Origin: Spartobacteria bacterium
GTDB lineage: Bacteria; Verrucomicrobiota; Verrucomicrobiia; Chthoniobacterales; UBA10450
DNA length: 64,000 nt
Direction of reading: 5' to 3'
Assembly (NCBI GenBank): GCA_003134765.1
Contig: PLCM01000017.1
Location: 89,530-153,529, forward strand
Part shown: one piece after another, positions 1 to 8,296 of the stretch
Position numbering within the stretch: the first letter of the stretch is position 1
Layout of the letters: every line of letters starts with the position of its first letter
Notes under the pieces: model-generated
Databases searched by the model: none
What the model saw: only the letters and a program-made list of their open reading frames with translations
What the model was told of the DNA's origin: nothing
Made by a program: the position numbers and the translations under genes

Positions 1-1547
1 CCGCCGTAACTCCAACCGAAGACCCCGAGGCGCGCGGGATCGATGGGATATTTTTTCAAGGCCGCATCGACACCGGCCAGGATGTCGCGGAGGTCGCCGC
101 CGCCGAAATCCTTTACGTTGGCCCGGGTGAAATCTTCTCCGCGGCCATAACTGCCCCGGGGGTTGGGCAACAGGACATAGTAACCTCGCGCCGAGAGCGC
201 CGCGATGATGGCCCGCGACATTCCAAACGAAGCTGGCCATTCCGGCTCGGTGGCACTAGAAGGTCCGCCGTGAATCAAAACGACCATTGGATATTTTTTG
301 CCGGACTCGAGGCGCGCGGGCGGAAGGAGCCATCCCTGGATGCCAAACTTGTCGCTAGTCCACTCAAGGCTCTCACTCTTGCCCCAGGTCGGTGACAGGG
401 AGGAATTGTTCCTGGTCAGCTGCCGCCATTCGCCAATTGGGCCGGCCCAGATCTCGGGCGGGGTTTCATAAGTACTGCGGCCTACCGCTGAAATTTTTCC
501 ATCCTGTGAGATGGAGAAGTTTGGGAAATTACCAAAGGCGTGGACGCTTTCTCCACTTTTCCAGATGGTGTGCATCGAGTTGTCGGCGAGGGTTAATTCC
601 GAGATCGCGCTGCCACCGCCGATTACTTCGGTGGCGAGAATGCGGTCCGGCCTTTGCCAGAACAACGAGCTGACCGAGCTTCTGCGACCTCGGGTGCGGC
701 TCACGACACTGTGGCCGTCAGCTGCCATCGTAAAGAGGTCGCCGCCATAGTTTCCTTCATCGCTCATCAGACCTTCGATGAAGGCGATGGATTTTCCGTC
801 GGGCGACCAGCGTGGGATCGCCACCTGCAGAGTGGGTTTGTAAATGGATGTCGCGTTGCCCTTCGCGATGTCGATCAGATGAATTTGTGCGATCCACCAA
901 TTGTTGTCCCCAGGCCCCGGAGCCCCGGTGGTGACGAACGTCTTATCGTCCGGCGACCAATCGAAATCGTAGATATGAAGATCGGGTGGTGAAACCTGGC
1001 GGACCTGGCCAGTGGCCACGTCGAGAACCGCAATCCGTTGATTGTGAACTGCGGTGTCGACCACGCCAGTCGTGGTAGGTGCGGCCACCAGGGGTCCGCC
1101 GCCAGTGGCGCCCTCGATATACAAAAACGCGATTTGTTTTCCGCTGTGCGACCATCGAGGGCGCGCAGCGTATCCCGCCAGCTTTGTGAGCTTCCGTGGA
1201 TTGGAAGCGTCGGCCTGGACGGTCCAAAGTTGTTTCTGGTCTTTTTCGCCGGCGGTCGAAAACAGGGCGAGTGTTTTGGAATCAGGCGCCCACGCTGGGT
1301 TGGCGTCGATTCTCTCACCGTCGCCTTCGATGTTAACCAGGGCTGGTGAGTCGTTCTCCGACGTTCCCCGAATGTAAGTCTGTTTGGAGACGGTGGCCGC
1401 CGTTGACTGCACCCAGGCGATATGAGCGCCATCCGGAGAAAGAGCGATGTCGCCATAAAGCACGGTCTGACCCAACTGTTCAGTGAGCTGCATATTTTGA
1501 GCAGCAAGCATTGCCGGGAGAAGACAGGCCAGAAAAAAATGCTTCAT
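1..1547 (-). CDS. S9 family (prolyl oligopeptidase/acylaminoacyl-peptidase type) serine peptidase, 3' end outside window
   Basis: The minus strand is open from an ATG at 1547 to the window edge, giving 515 residues; the C-terminus lies beyond base 1. Residues 1-16 look like a signal peptide (MKHFFLACLLPAMLAA), so the enzyme is probably exported. The middle is a WD40-like/TolB-like beta-propeller with repeated WSPDGK-type motifs (WAPDSKTLA, WSHSGKQIA, WSPDDKTFV, WSPDGKSIA). The alpha/beta-hydrolase part begins near residue 420 with a VLIHGGP oxyanion motif and reaches the nucleophile motif GWSYGG, with Ser at about 513. The catalytic Asp and His would lie outside the window. S9 peptidases cleave short peptides, often after proline or from acylated N-termini. 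Family call is strong; the substrate is unknown. Confidence 0.9.
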   Translation of the reverse strand, partial: MKHFFLACLLPAMLAAQNMQLTEQLGQTVLYGDIALSPDGAHIAWVQSTAATVSKQTYIRGTSENDSPALVNIEGDGERIDANPAWAPDSKTLALFSTAGEKDQKQLWTVQADASNPRKLTKLAGYAARPRWSHSGKQIAFLYIEGATGGGPLVAAPTTTGVVDTAVHNQRIAVLDVATGQVRQVSPPDLHIYDFDWSPDDKTFVTTGAPGPGDNNWWIAQIHLIDIAKGNATSIYKPTLQVAIPRWSPDGKSIAFIEGLMSDEGNYGGDLFTMAADGHSVVSRTRGRRSSVSSLFWQRPDRILATEVIGGGSAISELTLADNSMHTIWKSGESVHAFGNFPNFSISQDGKISAVGRSTYETPPEIWAGPIGEWRQLTRNNSSLSPTWGKSESLEWTSDKFGIQGWLLPPARLESGKKYPMVVLIHGGPSSATEPEWPASFGMSRAIIAALSARGYYVLLPNPRGSYGRGEDFTRANVKDFGGGDLRDILAGVDAALKKYPIDPARLGVFGWSYG

Positions 1548-1680
1548 GCCGTCATCCTGACAAGGCTCCGAGAGGGCGGCAAGCCGGAGGTCGAATATCA
1601 GAGAGGAAGAAAGAACGCCGTATTTAGAAAAGGGGGACCGAGAGTTTTCGCTCGATTCGACAGCCGGAGAGAGAGACGCT

Positions 1681-2100
1681 GCCGCGAACCAGAATTTTCT
1701 CGAGCAAATGGGCGCCGACGTGGCGATCGACTACACGACAAGGAAGTTCGAAGAGGTGGCCAGGGATGTGGACGTTGTGCTCGATTCCGTGGGCCGTGAT
1801 ACGCTGAAGCGAAGATACGGGGTCGTGAAGAAAGGCGGCATAATTGTGTCGATCGTGGACGAGCCGGAGAAGGCCGAGCTCGATGCGCATGGGATTCGGG
1901 GAACAACCCTGCGTTCGTCGCCAAAGGCGGCGGTGCTCGAAGAACTGGCGCGGCTTATCGACGCGAAGAAAATGACGCCGGTGGTTTCGGAGACGCTGCC
2001 TCTGGCGGAGTTTCGCAAAGCACTCGATCAAATCGCGACGCGTCACACGCGCGGCAAGATCGTGTTCCAGGTGTCGGAAGAACCGGTGAAGGAAAAATAG
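1681..2100 (+). pseudogene. 5'-truncated MDR (zinc-type/quinone oxidoreductase-like) dehydrogenase remnant
   Basis: The frame reads AANQNFLEQMGADVAIDY, then DVDVVLDSVG, GGIIVSIV and a C-terminal RGKIVFQV. This matches the second half of the medium-chain dehydrogenase/quinone reductase family, from the middle of the Rossmann domain to the C-terminus. Intact members are about 310-330 residues. The GroES-like catalytic domain and the nucleotide-binding glycine motif, roughly 180-190 residues, are missing. Upstream in frame the sequence continues without family similarity. The only internal ATG (1708) would give a 130-residue protein without a cofactor site, so this is read as a decayed gene rather than a functional enzyme. 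Confidence 0.75.
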
Positions 2101-2108
2101 GAGGCAAG

Positions 2109-2603
2109 TTAGCCCGGGTGAACTTCCTCGAACTCGCCGCGTTCACGATTTTTCCGAACACGGTCCCAAGGGAAACATTTGCCATTCATGGCGATGTAAA
2201 CGCCGGCAGGAAGAACTTGGACGAACGAGAGCGCGCTGCCGAGATTAAAGAGGCCGTCGGAACTGCCAAAGGCGTAGGGGACCATCGCCCCGGTGAGCAC
2301 CACGGTCTTGCCCGAGACGGCACGCGCCACGGCGGCGGCCGTCTCGGTCATGGTGTCGGTGCCGTGAGTGATGACGATTCGGTCCTCCTGCGATTGAAGA
2401 CAGTTCTCCACGATGAGCGCGCGATCTGCGTCACTCATTTCGAGGCTGTCGATCATCATCACGGTGCGGATGGTCACTTCGACTCGCGATCGCCCCAGTC
2501 TGAGCATCTCAGCGACGTGAGTATCCTTGAAAAAAAGCTGCCCGGAGCGCTCGTTGTATTCCTTATCGAAGGTGCCGCCGGTAACGAGAATTCGGATTGC
2601 CAT
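2109..2603 (-). CDS. Short single-domain asparaginase-family protein
   Basis: This 164-residue protein matches only the N-terminal domain of L-asparaginases (full enzymes are about 330 residues). The two catalytic threonine loops are present: TGGTFD at residues 8-13 and HGTDTM at 80-85. The supporting lysine is in GKTVVLTGAM near residue 99. The protein ends shortly after this domain, at a clean stop. Single-domain members of this length are known across bacteria, so it may be complete rather than truncated, but asparagine hydrolysis is unproven for them. No signal peptide is seen, so it is probably cytoplasmic. It lies convergent to the MDR remnant. Confidence 0.85.
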   Translation of the reverse strand: MAIRILVTGGTFDKEYNERSGQLFFKDTHVAEMLRLGRSRVEVTIRTVMMIDSLEMSDADRALIVENCLQSQEDRIVITHGTDTMTETAAAVARAVSGKTVVLTGAMVPYAFGSSDGLFNLGSALSFVQVLPAGVYIAMNGKCFPWDRVRKNRERGEFEEVHPG

Positions 2604-2781
2604 GAGAATGGATGAGGTGTGTCGCGCGTGCCGAAGTTAGCGTTTCACCTGGCGCGGAGCAATCCTGAGTGAGGCCCGAGGCAGTAGGTTGGCGCTAATG
2701 CAATCGTTCGTCATGGGCGGTTCGGTGGCTCCGGTTTATCGGCAACGCGCGCAAGGCGCCGATCGGGGATGAGCCGCCGGC

Positions 2782-3261
2782 TCAACGGTAGTGCAGTCGG
2801 ATCAGGCGCGGTGGTTCGTCGAGAACGACGAGGAAGAGATTGTCGTAATCGTTCTCGCCAATATTTATCGGGCTGGTGATTCCGAATCCCTTGATCAAGT
2901 CCGGAATGGTGTTGCCGTGGCCAACGACCAGCGCATTGGCGGGACTGGAGCGCAGCCTGGCCATCAACGCGGCTGTGTCCTTGGCAGGAATGATGGTGGG
3001 ATCGAGATGAAGCAGCTTCGAGAGCGGGGCGGCGGTCTGCTGGGTGCGTTTTAATTCTGTCGCGAAGATGGCGGAAATCCCAGCGTCTTTCAGCGCGGTT
3101 GCGAGTGACTCCGCGCGCGCGCGCCCGGCCTCCGAGAGGTCGGGGTCGGTGCCGCCAGTTCCGGCTTTTTCAGCGTGGCGGACAAGAAAGATCGTTGACT
3201 GGGCGGTCGCCGCCGAAACAAGCAGGCCCGAGAAAAGAAGCGGAAGGATGAAACGTTTCAT
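2782..3261 (-). CDS. Secreted histidine phosphatase superfamily protein (SixA/phosphoglycerate mutase-like)
   Basis: Starting at the ATG at 3261 gives 159 residues with a clear signal peptide (MKRFILPLLFSGLLVSAATA); a longer reading frame upstream adds no family sequence. The phosphatase RHG-type motif is VRHAEK (Arg28, His29), which carries the phospho-accepting histidine. A second arginine is in KRTQQTA (Arg72), and the second catalytic histidine is in VVGHGN (His115). All core catalytic residues are therefore present. The family removes phosphate from small molecules or proteins; export suggests a periplasmic substrate, which is unknown. Confidence 0.85.
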   Translation of the reverse strand: MKRFILPLLFSGLLVSAATAQSTIFLVRHAEKAGTGGTDPDLSEAGRARAESLATALKDAGISAIFATELKRTQQTAAPLSKLLHLDPTIIPAKDTAALMARLRSSPANALVVGHGNTIPDLIKGFGITSPINIGENDYDNLFLVVLDEPPRLIRLHYR

Positions 3262-3373
3262 GGTGAATGCGTGCAGCCTATCATGACTGCGCAGTGGAAC
3301 GAAGCGAGTCGTGAAGGGAGCGGCGCAGCCTCCCGATCGATTGATCGATTTTTCGTGAGATGAGCGCCAGAGA

Positions 3374-5176
3374 TTATTGATCGTCCTCTGATTGCACTGT
3401 TGCCGGCGATCTGCTGCTCCCGGCGAGTGCCAGGATAACATCGGTCTTCGAGATACTTCCGATAAGACGATAGTCAGCGGGTCGGTTGACTACGGGAAGA
3501 CGTTCGCCGTCGTGATGGACAAAACTCTCCAGGGCCTCGGCCAGGGCGGCGTCGGGACGCACGACAGGGAAGGCGTGGCGAACGATATCCTCCGCGATGA
3601 CCAGCTCCGCCAGCTCTGGCGCGTTCAGGTAGTTCTTGATGTCGTGGAGGGAGATCGCTCCGACAAAACGACCTGCGTCGGTCACGTAAAGGTAATTGAT
3701 GCGGCTGGCGATAAACTTTTGGGCGATCTCGGCAAACCGGGCGGTCGCGGAAACGGTGAGCGGATCGGGTTTCATCAGGTCGCGGACATGGAGCTCGGCG
3801 AGTTGACGGCGATAATCGCCCGCGCCTTTGCGCTTGAGCGGTTCTGCGTAGATCGAGCGACGCTCGATGCTGACGGAAGTGTAATAACCGACAACGCACG
3901 CCAGCATGAGCGGGAGAATAATTTCATAATCGAGCGTCACTTCGAAAATCATGATGATGGCCATGATCGGCGCATGGGTGGTGGCAGCGAGGAATGCGCC
4001 CATCCCGACGAGAGCGAAGGCGCTCGGGTTGATGGCGAGGTGTCCGGGGAGGAAACGGGCAGCTTCACCGAAGAGATAACCCAGGCTGGCGCCGACAAAA
4101 AGGATAGGGGTGAAGACACCGCCGACTGCCCCCGAACCGAAGGTGGCACTGGTCGCAAGGATCTTGAATACCAGAATAACGGCGAGGGTTTGCCAGAGCC
4201 ATTGGCCGCGCAGGATCGAGTTCACGGCGCTGTAGCCGTTACCGCAAACTTCCGGATGAAACACGGCGAGGGCGCCGACGATCAGCCCGCCGATGGCCAT
4301 CTTCACGTAAACCGGCGCGGCGATGCGGGCCGCCAAACTCTCACTCACGCGCAAGAGCCGGATGAACCACGGCGCAGAAAGGCCGACCCAGAGACCTAAC
4401 AACAGATACGGAATGATTTCCCAGTTTCCATTGAGCCGGAACGGCGGGATTTCGTAAAGCGGGCTGCCGCTGAGAAAGGCCCGCACCGTGAGAGTGGCGA
4501 TCACCGACGCGAAGATGAGCGGCCCAAATATTTCCATCGCGACCGACCCGAGAACGATCTCGGCTACGAAAAGCGCGCCGGCGATGGGGGCATTGTAGGC
4601 GGAGGCAATGCCGGCGGCCGCGCCACAACCGACCAGCAAACGAAGGCGCGGCGCCGACCAATTCTGCAGACGGCCGGCGAGCGAGGCGCTGAGAGACGAG
4701 AGTTGAACCAGCGGACCCTCGCGTCCGATCGATCCGCCTGAGGCGATGGTGAACAGGGCGGAAAGGCATTTCATCAGGCTGCGGCGCGTGGAAATTTTTC
4801 CATCTCCCAGGACGACCGCCTCCATGTAATCCGTGGTGATCACTTCCCCATGCCAGCGCATGCCAAAGTAAAGGATGCCCCCGGCGACCAAGCCGCCGAG
4901 GCCGGGGACGATGAACCGGAGCAGCGGAGGAAGATGAGCGAAGCTTTCGACCAAACCCGGGGCTGAGCTTCCGGTAACCAGTTTGTGAGTCGCGCTGGTC
5001 GCGTAACGGAACGCGATCGAGCAAAGGGCCCCGAAAAATCCGACCACTCCCGCCCAAAAAAGGGTGATCTGAAGATCACTTGGCTGAACCCGTTCCCGCA
5101 GCCAGACCCAAAGCCTCAGCTGCCGAATAGAGCTGGGCCGCACGCGGCATGATTCGACTGTCCCGTCCTCTTGCAC
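3374..5176 (-). CDS. ClC-family chloride channel/antiporter with C-terminal CBS pair
   Basis: The 600-residue protein has the multi-helix ClC fold followed by two CBS domains (about residues 455-590). The gating glutamate motif GREGP is at 151-155 and the pore motif near the second half is GGVFTP. The extracellular-side residue matching the E. coli ClC-ec1 proton glutamate E203 is isoleucine here (NAPIAGALFVAEIV, Ile207), as in the valine of animal ClC channels. The GSGIP anion-selectivity loop is not recognisable before residue 140. By eye this suggests passive chloride conduction or altered coupling rather than strict 2Cl-/H+ exchange. The CBS pair probably binds nucleotide. The start at 5176 precedes the first membrane helix by about 30 residues. 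Confidence 0.92.
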   Translation of the reverse strand: MQEDGTVESCRVRPSSIRQLRLWVWLRERVQPSDLQITLFWAGVVGFFGALCSIAFRYATSATHKLVTGSSAPGLVESFAHLPPLLRFIVPGLGGLVAGGILYFGMRWHGEVITTDYMEAVVLGDGKISTRRSLMKCLSALFTIASGGSIGREGPLVQLSSLSASLAGRLQNWSAPRLRLLVGCGAAAGIASAYNAPIAGALFVAEIVLGSVAMEIFGPLIFASVIATLTVRAFLSGSPLYEIPPFRLNGNWEIIPYLLLGLWVGLSAPWFIRLLRVSESLAARIAAPVYVKMAIGGLIVGALAVFHPEVCGNGYSAVNSILRGQWLWQTLAVILVFKILATSATFGSGAVGGVFTPILFVGASLGYLFGEAARFLPGHLAINPSAFALVGMGAFLAATTHAPIMAIIMIFEVTLDYEIILPLMLACVVGYYTSVSIERRSIYAEPLKRKGAGDYRRQLAELHVRDLMKPDPLTVSATARFAEIAQKFIASRINYLYVTDAGRFVGAISLHDIKNYLNAPELAELVIAEDIVRHAFPVVRPDAALAEALESFVHHDGERLPVVNRPADYRLIGSISKTDVILALAGSSRSPATVQSEDDQ

Positions 5177-5278
5177 CCATTACGCACTCCGCGCGTGAGG
5201 CAGAACGTCAAGAGTATTGTTGGCGCAATTGGCGACCGGTCGCTCGATTCCGGGAAAACTTCGCGATAGAGTTCGACG

Positions 5279-5980
5279 ATGCGCATTGCCGAAATGAACT
5301 GGATGATGGTCGAGGAGTATCTGACGCGGGACGATCGATGCGTCCTGCCTCTGGGAAGCACGGAGCAGCATGCGTATTTGAGCTTGAGCGTGGATGGCAT
5401 TTTGGCCGAGCGACTCGCGGTCGAAGCGGCGGAGCCACTTGGGGTGCCAGTGTTCCCGGTGCTGGCCTACGGCATCACTCCGTATTTCCGCGCATTTCCT
5501 GGAACGATAACGCTGCGGGTGCAAACCTATCTGGCGATCGTGCGCGACATCCTCGACGGCATGGCGGAACAGGGTTTCAAACGCATCCTGCTCGTCAACG
5601 GCCATGGGGGTAATGCGCCCGCCCAGGGATTGATCAGTGAATGGATGGCTGATCATCCCGGGATTCGGATCAAGTTTCACAACTGGTGGAATGCGCCGAA
5701 AGTTTGGGCTCAGGTGCAGGCGTTCGATCCGATCGCGTCTCATGCTTCCTGGATGGAGAATTTTCCCTGGACCAGGCTGGCGAATATCGAGATGCCGTCC
5801 GAACAAAAACCGATGAGCGATCTGGAAATGATCCGCCAGCTCGACCCCAGGTCTTTGCGTTCTTATTTGAAGGACGGGAGCTTCGGCGGTCGCTACCAGC
5901 GCGATGATGAAGAGATGCTGAAGATCTGGAGAACCGGCGTGGAGGAAACGCGGGAATTGCTGAGCGCGGACTGGGCTTGA
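5279..5980 (+). CDS. Creatininase family metallo-amidohydrolase
   Basis: The 233-residue protein fits the creatininase fold (usual length 230-260). The metal-binding region is GSTEQHAYLSLSVDG, with Glu29, His31 and Asp39, followed by NGHGGN with His109. Members hydrolyse cyclic or linear amides, for example creatinine, mycofactocin precursors or formamidopyrimidines; the true substrate cannot be told from sequence. No signal peptide is seen, so it is probably cytoplasmic. It is divergent from the ClC gene; the start codons are about 100 bases apart. A receiver-domain fragment begins almost at its stop codon, in another frame. Confidence 0.88.
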   Translation: MRIAEMNWMMVEEYLTRDDRCVLPLGSTEQHAYLSLSVDGILAERLAVEAAEPLGVPVFPVLAYGITPYFRAFPGTITLRVQTYLAIVRDILDGMAEQGFKRILLVNGHGGNAPAQGLISEWMADHPGIRIKFHNWWNAPKVWAQVQAFDPIASHASWMENFPWTRLANIEMPSEQKPMSDLEMIRQLDPRSLRSYLKDGSFGGRYQRDDEEMLKIWRTGVEETRELLSADWA

Positions 5981-6041
5981 GCTAATCGCTACCAGTGGTG
6001 CGGTACCTCGCGCATCGCGGGACAAGATTCATCTGCTGCTC

Positions 6042-6383
6042 GTGGAAGATCACGCCGACACGGCGCGGGCCTTGTCGCGGTTGCTGGGGAATCGTGGCTA
6101 CAAGGTCGAGAACGCAGCAACTGTGGCGAGCGCGCTCGAAGCGGTCGAGCGCGGCGAATTTGATCTGATTCTTTGCGATCTAGGTTTGCCTGACGGCACG
6201 GGCATCGATTTCATCGAGAAAGTAAGAAAGACGCGGAAGACACCGGCCATCGCCCTGACCGGTTTCGGGATGCAGGAAGACGTGGACCGGGCCGAGCGCG
6301 CCGGATTCAACGCTCACCTCACGAAGCCGGTTAATCTGCAGAAACTCGAAGCGACGATGTGGCGGCTCACCCAGGGGCGGTAG
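6042..6383 (+). CDS. Response-regulator receiver domain, probably a 5'-truncated remnant of a hybrid kinase
   Basis: The frame encodes a single receiver domain with the acidic pair in VEDHADT, phospho-acceptor Asp in LILCDLGLPDG and the conserved lysine in HLTKPVN. The only standard start is GTG at 6042, which cuts off the first beta-strand. The family-like sequence KIHLLLVEDHADT continues upstream in frame to about 5964, after an in-frame stop at 5961-5963, with no ATG, GTG or TTG between. That upstream stretch resembles the linker before the C-terminal receiver of hybrid histidine kinases. The likely history is loss of the kinase part, leaving the receiver. It may still be translated from GTG 6042, but the fold would be incomplete. 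Confidence 0.6.
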   Translation: MEDHADTARALSRLLGNRGYKVENAATVASALEAVERGEFDLILCDLGLPDGTGIDFIEKVRKTRKTPAIALTGFGMQEDVDRAERAGFNAHLTKPVNLQKLEATMWRLTQGR

Positions 6384-6429
6384 CTGGACTGCCTGAACCG
6401 AAGTCAGGTTCCGAGACGTGGCTTGCAGA

Positions 6430-7008
6430 TCAGCGAGATCGGCGAGACGCGCCGCCGAGCTGCCCGTGTCGCGGACAGGAGATGAGGTGATCGTTCACCA
6501 TCCCGGTCGCCTGCATCAACGCGTAAGAGATTGTCGACCCGACAAACTTGAACCCCCGGTTCAGCAGAGCGCCACTCATCGCATCCGATTCCACGGTGCG
6601 CACCGGGACATCTGACATCCGCCGCCAGCGGTTCTGCTTCGGCTTGCCGCCGACGAAACTCCAGAGCCAGGCATCGAAGCTTCCGAACTCTTTGCGGATC
6701 GCGAGAAAGGCCGCGGCGTTTCGGATCGTGGCGGCGATCTTCAATCGGTTGCGGACGATTCCGGCGTCGGCAAGCAATCGCTTTACCTCGCGTTGACCAT
6801 AGCGCGCGATTTTTTCCGCCCGAAAACCATCAAACGCTTTCCGGTAGTTTTCTCGTTTCTTGAGAATGGTAATCCAACTGAGGCCGGCCTGGGCGCCCTC
6901 GAGAATCAAAAATTCGAAGAGCAGACGATCGTCATGGACGGGAACGCCCCACTCCCGGTCGTGGTAAGTGATGGCCGGTTCAGTCGTGGCCCAGGGACAG
7001 CGTGGCAT
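6430..7008 (-). CDS. tag: DNA-3-methyladenine glycosylase I
   Basis: This 192-residue protein has the full Tag layout. The zinc-binding residues are Cys4 (RCPWA), His16 (YHDREWG) and the C-terminal His174 and Cys178 (NDHLISCPRH). The substrate-pocket motif DREWGVP and the helical core LEGAQAGLSWITIL are present. Tag removes 3-methyladenine from alkylated DNA in base-excision repair and works in the cytoplasm. The gene stands alone, convergent with the preceding receiver remnant and divergent from the J-domain gene. Length is normal for the family. Confidence 0.95.
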   Translation of the reverse strand: MPRCPWATTEPAITYHDREWGVPVHDDRLLFEFLILEGAQAGLSWITILKKRENYRKAFDGFRAEKIARYGQREVKRLLADAGIVRNRLKIAATIRNAAAFLAIRKEFGSFDAWLWSFVGGKPKQNRWRRMSDVPVRTVESDAMSGALLNRGFKFVGSTISYALMQATGMVNDHLISCPRHGQLGGASRRSR

Positions 7009-7115
7009 CTGGCGACATTGCCCGATCGCGGTCGGAGCTGAAAAGCAAATAGAGCGGGCGCCACTCCCGGACTGTCAGCACTTTCCCGATCTCTTCTCGC
7101 GCGTAAATTCGCGCA

Positions 7116-8240
7116 ATGGCACGGAACCCAGTAGCGCGGACAAAGAAGGCGGAGTCGCAAGGCGATGCCCGGGATGGGCGCATCGTTCTGGTCGAGCAGG
7201 AGTTCCTGCGATCGACGGCGGCGAGCGATTGCACGAGCGCAAAGGCGCGCCTGGAGCGGGCCCGGCTGGATTGGCACCGCTTCGAGCGCAAGGATAAGCC
7301 CGCTTTCGTTCGCTGGCGCGCGCGAGAGTTCGGCGCACTTCTTAGCAAAGCGCGAGAGGTCGAAACGCGGATTCGCGATGCCCAGACGCTCGTGCACGAG
7401 GTGGAAATGGAAATGCGCCGTGGTTTCCAGGACGCGCACAGCGCCTACCAGCGAGTGATGTTTCGGCAGGAGAATCCTTCGGCCGCGGTGGAAGAAGACG
7501 ACTCAGTTTTACCGGAGCGAGGTGGAGCTCCGGGCAAGCTCAGCGATTTTGAGAAGGAAGCGCTCTTCCAGGAATGGGTGCAACGATCGCTCGGGACGAA
7601 CCCGGACAAGATGGATGACGAGGCTTACCAGACGACCTTCGAAACCTTCAAAGCCCACATGTTTCGTGGCGCGGCGGAAGAGACACGACCGCAGAACGTT
7701 CAGAAGAAGTCCGCCAGGATGCAGAAGCCAGTAGAGAACGAGGAAAAGGAAGAGGAAGAAACGAAGGCGGATGCGCGCGTGAAGACGCTCTACCGTATTC
7801 TCGTCCGGCGGCTTCATCCGGATCTGCGCGACGATGCGAGCGCGGCGGCCTCTGCGCTCTGGCACGAGGTGCAGGAGGCGTATGCCGCGAGCGATGTCGC
7901 CCAGATGGAGATCCTCCTTGCGCTGATCGACATCGACTCTAATGCCCTCGGGGTGCAAACCAGCGTCGGTCAGATGCGCGCCATTCTTATGGAGTTGGAG
8001 CGGGCTCTGCGCGCCCTGGAGAAAAGCCTGCTGGAAGCAGAAGGCGAAGATGCCTGGAATTTCGCCCAGACCGGACCGAGCGGGGACCTGCGGTTGCGCG
8101 TGGAACGGCAACTAAAGTCGGACCTCGCGGCTCGAAGTCTGCGTCTCGATGTTTTCACGAAAACGATCGCGGCCTGGGCGCAAGGTCCGATTTCAAATCG
8201 CAAGGCCACGCCGGTGCGCCGCTCCTATTCGCGCGTTTGA
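7116..8240 (+). CDS. J-domain (DnaJ-like) protein of unknown function
   Basis: The 374-residue protein is charged and mostly helical. Residues 40-120 look like coiled coil, and a glutamate/lysine-rich linker covers about 195-222. A J-domain-like segment near 223-265 contains VKTLYRILVRRLHPDLRDD, with the diagnostic HPD at 234-236, then a helix resembling the end of a J domain. A second coiled coil (about 280-312) follows. No Gly/Phe or zinc region is seen, so it is not DnaJ or CbpA. HPD proteins stimulate Hsp70 ATPase, so it probably recruits DnaK to a particular client. The helicase gene lies 56 bases downstream in the same direction. Confidence 0.75.
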   Translation: MARNPVARTKKAESQGDARDGRIVLVEQEFLRSTAASDCTSAKARLERARLDWHRFERKDKPAFVRWRAREFGALLSKAREVETRIRDAQTLVHEVEMEMRRGFQDAHSAYQRVMFRQENPSAAVEEDDSVLPERGGAPGKLSDFEKEALFQEWVQRSLGTNPDKMDDEAYQTTFETFKAHMFRGAAEETRPQNVQKKSARMQKPVENEEKEEEETKADARVKTLYRILVRRLHPDLRDDASAAASALWHEVQEAYAASDVAQMEILLALIDIDSNALGVQTSVGQMRAILMELERALRALEKSLLEAEGEDAWNFAQTGPSGDLRLRVERQLKSDLAARSLRLDVFTKTIAAWAQGPISNRKATPVRRSYSRV

Positions 8241-8296
8241 AGAACCGATAACAGCAGGTGCGGAATCAGGGTTAAGGGGCGATAGTCCCGGCTTCC

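Noticed and set aside
3392..4399. 335-residue plus-strand frame over the ClC gene
   Set aside because: Antisense to the ClC coding sequence and of biased, motif-free composition.
6980..7348. 122-residue minus-strand frame (ending LYLLFSSDRDRAMSPDA) between tag and the J-domain gene
   Set aside because: Mostly antisense to the J-domain gene; no recognisable family.
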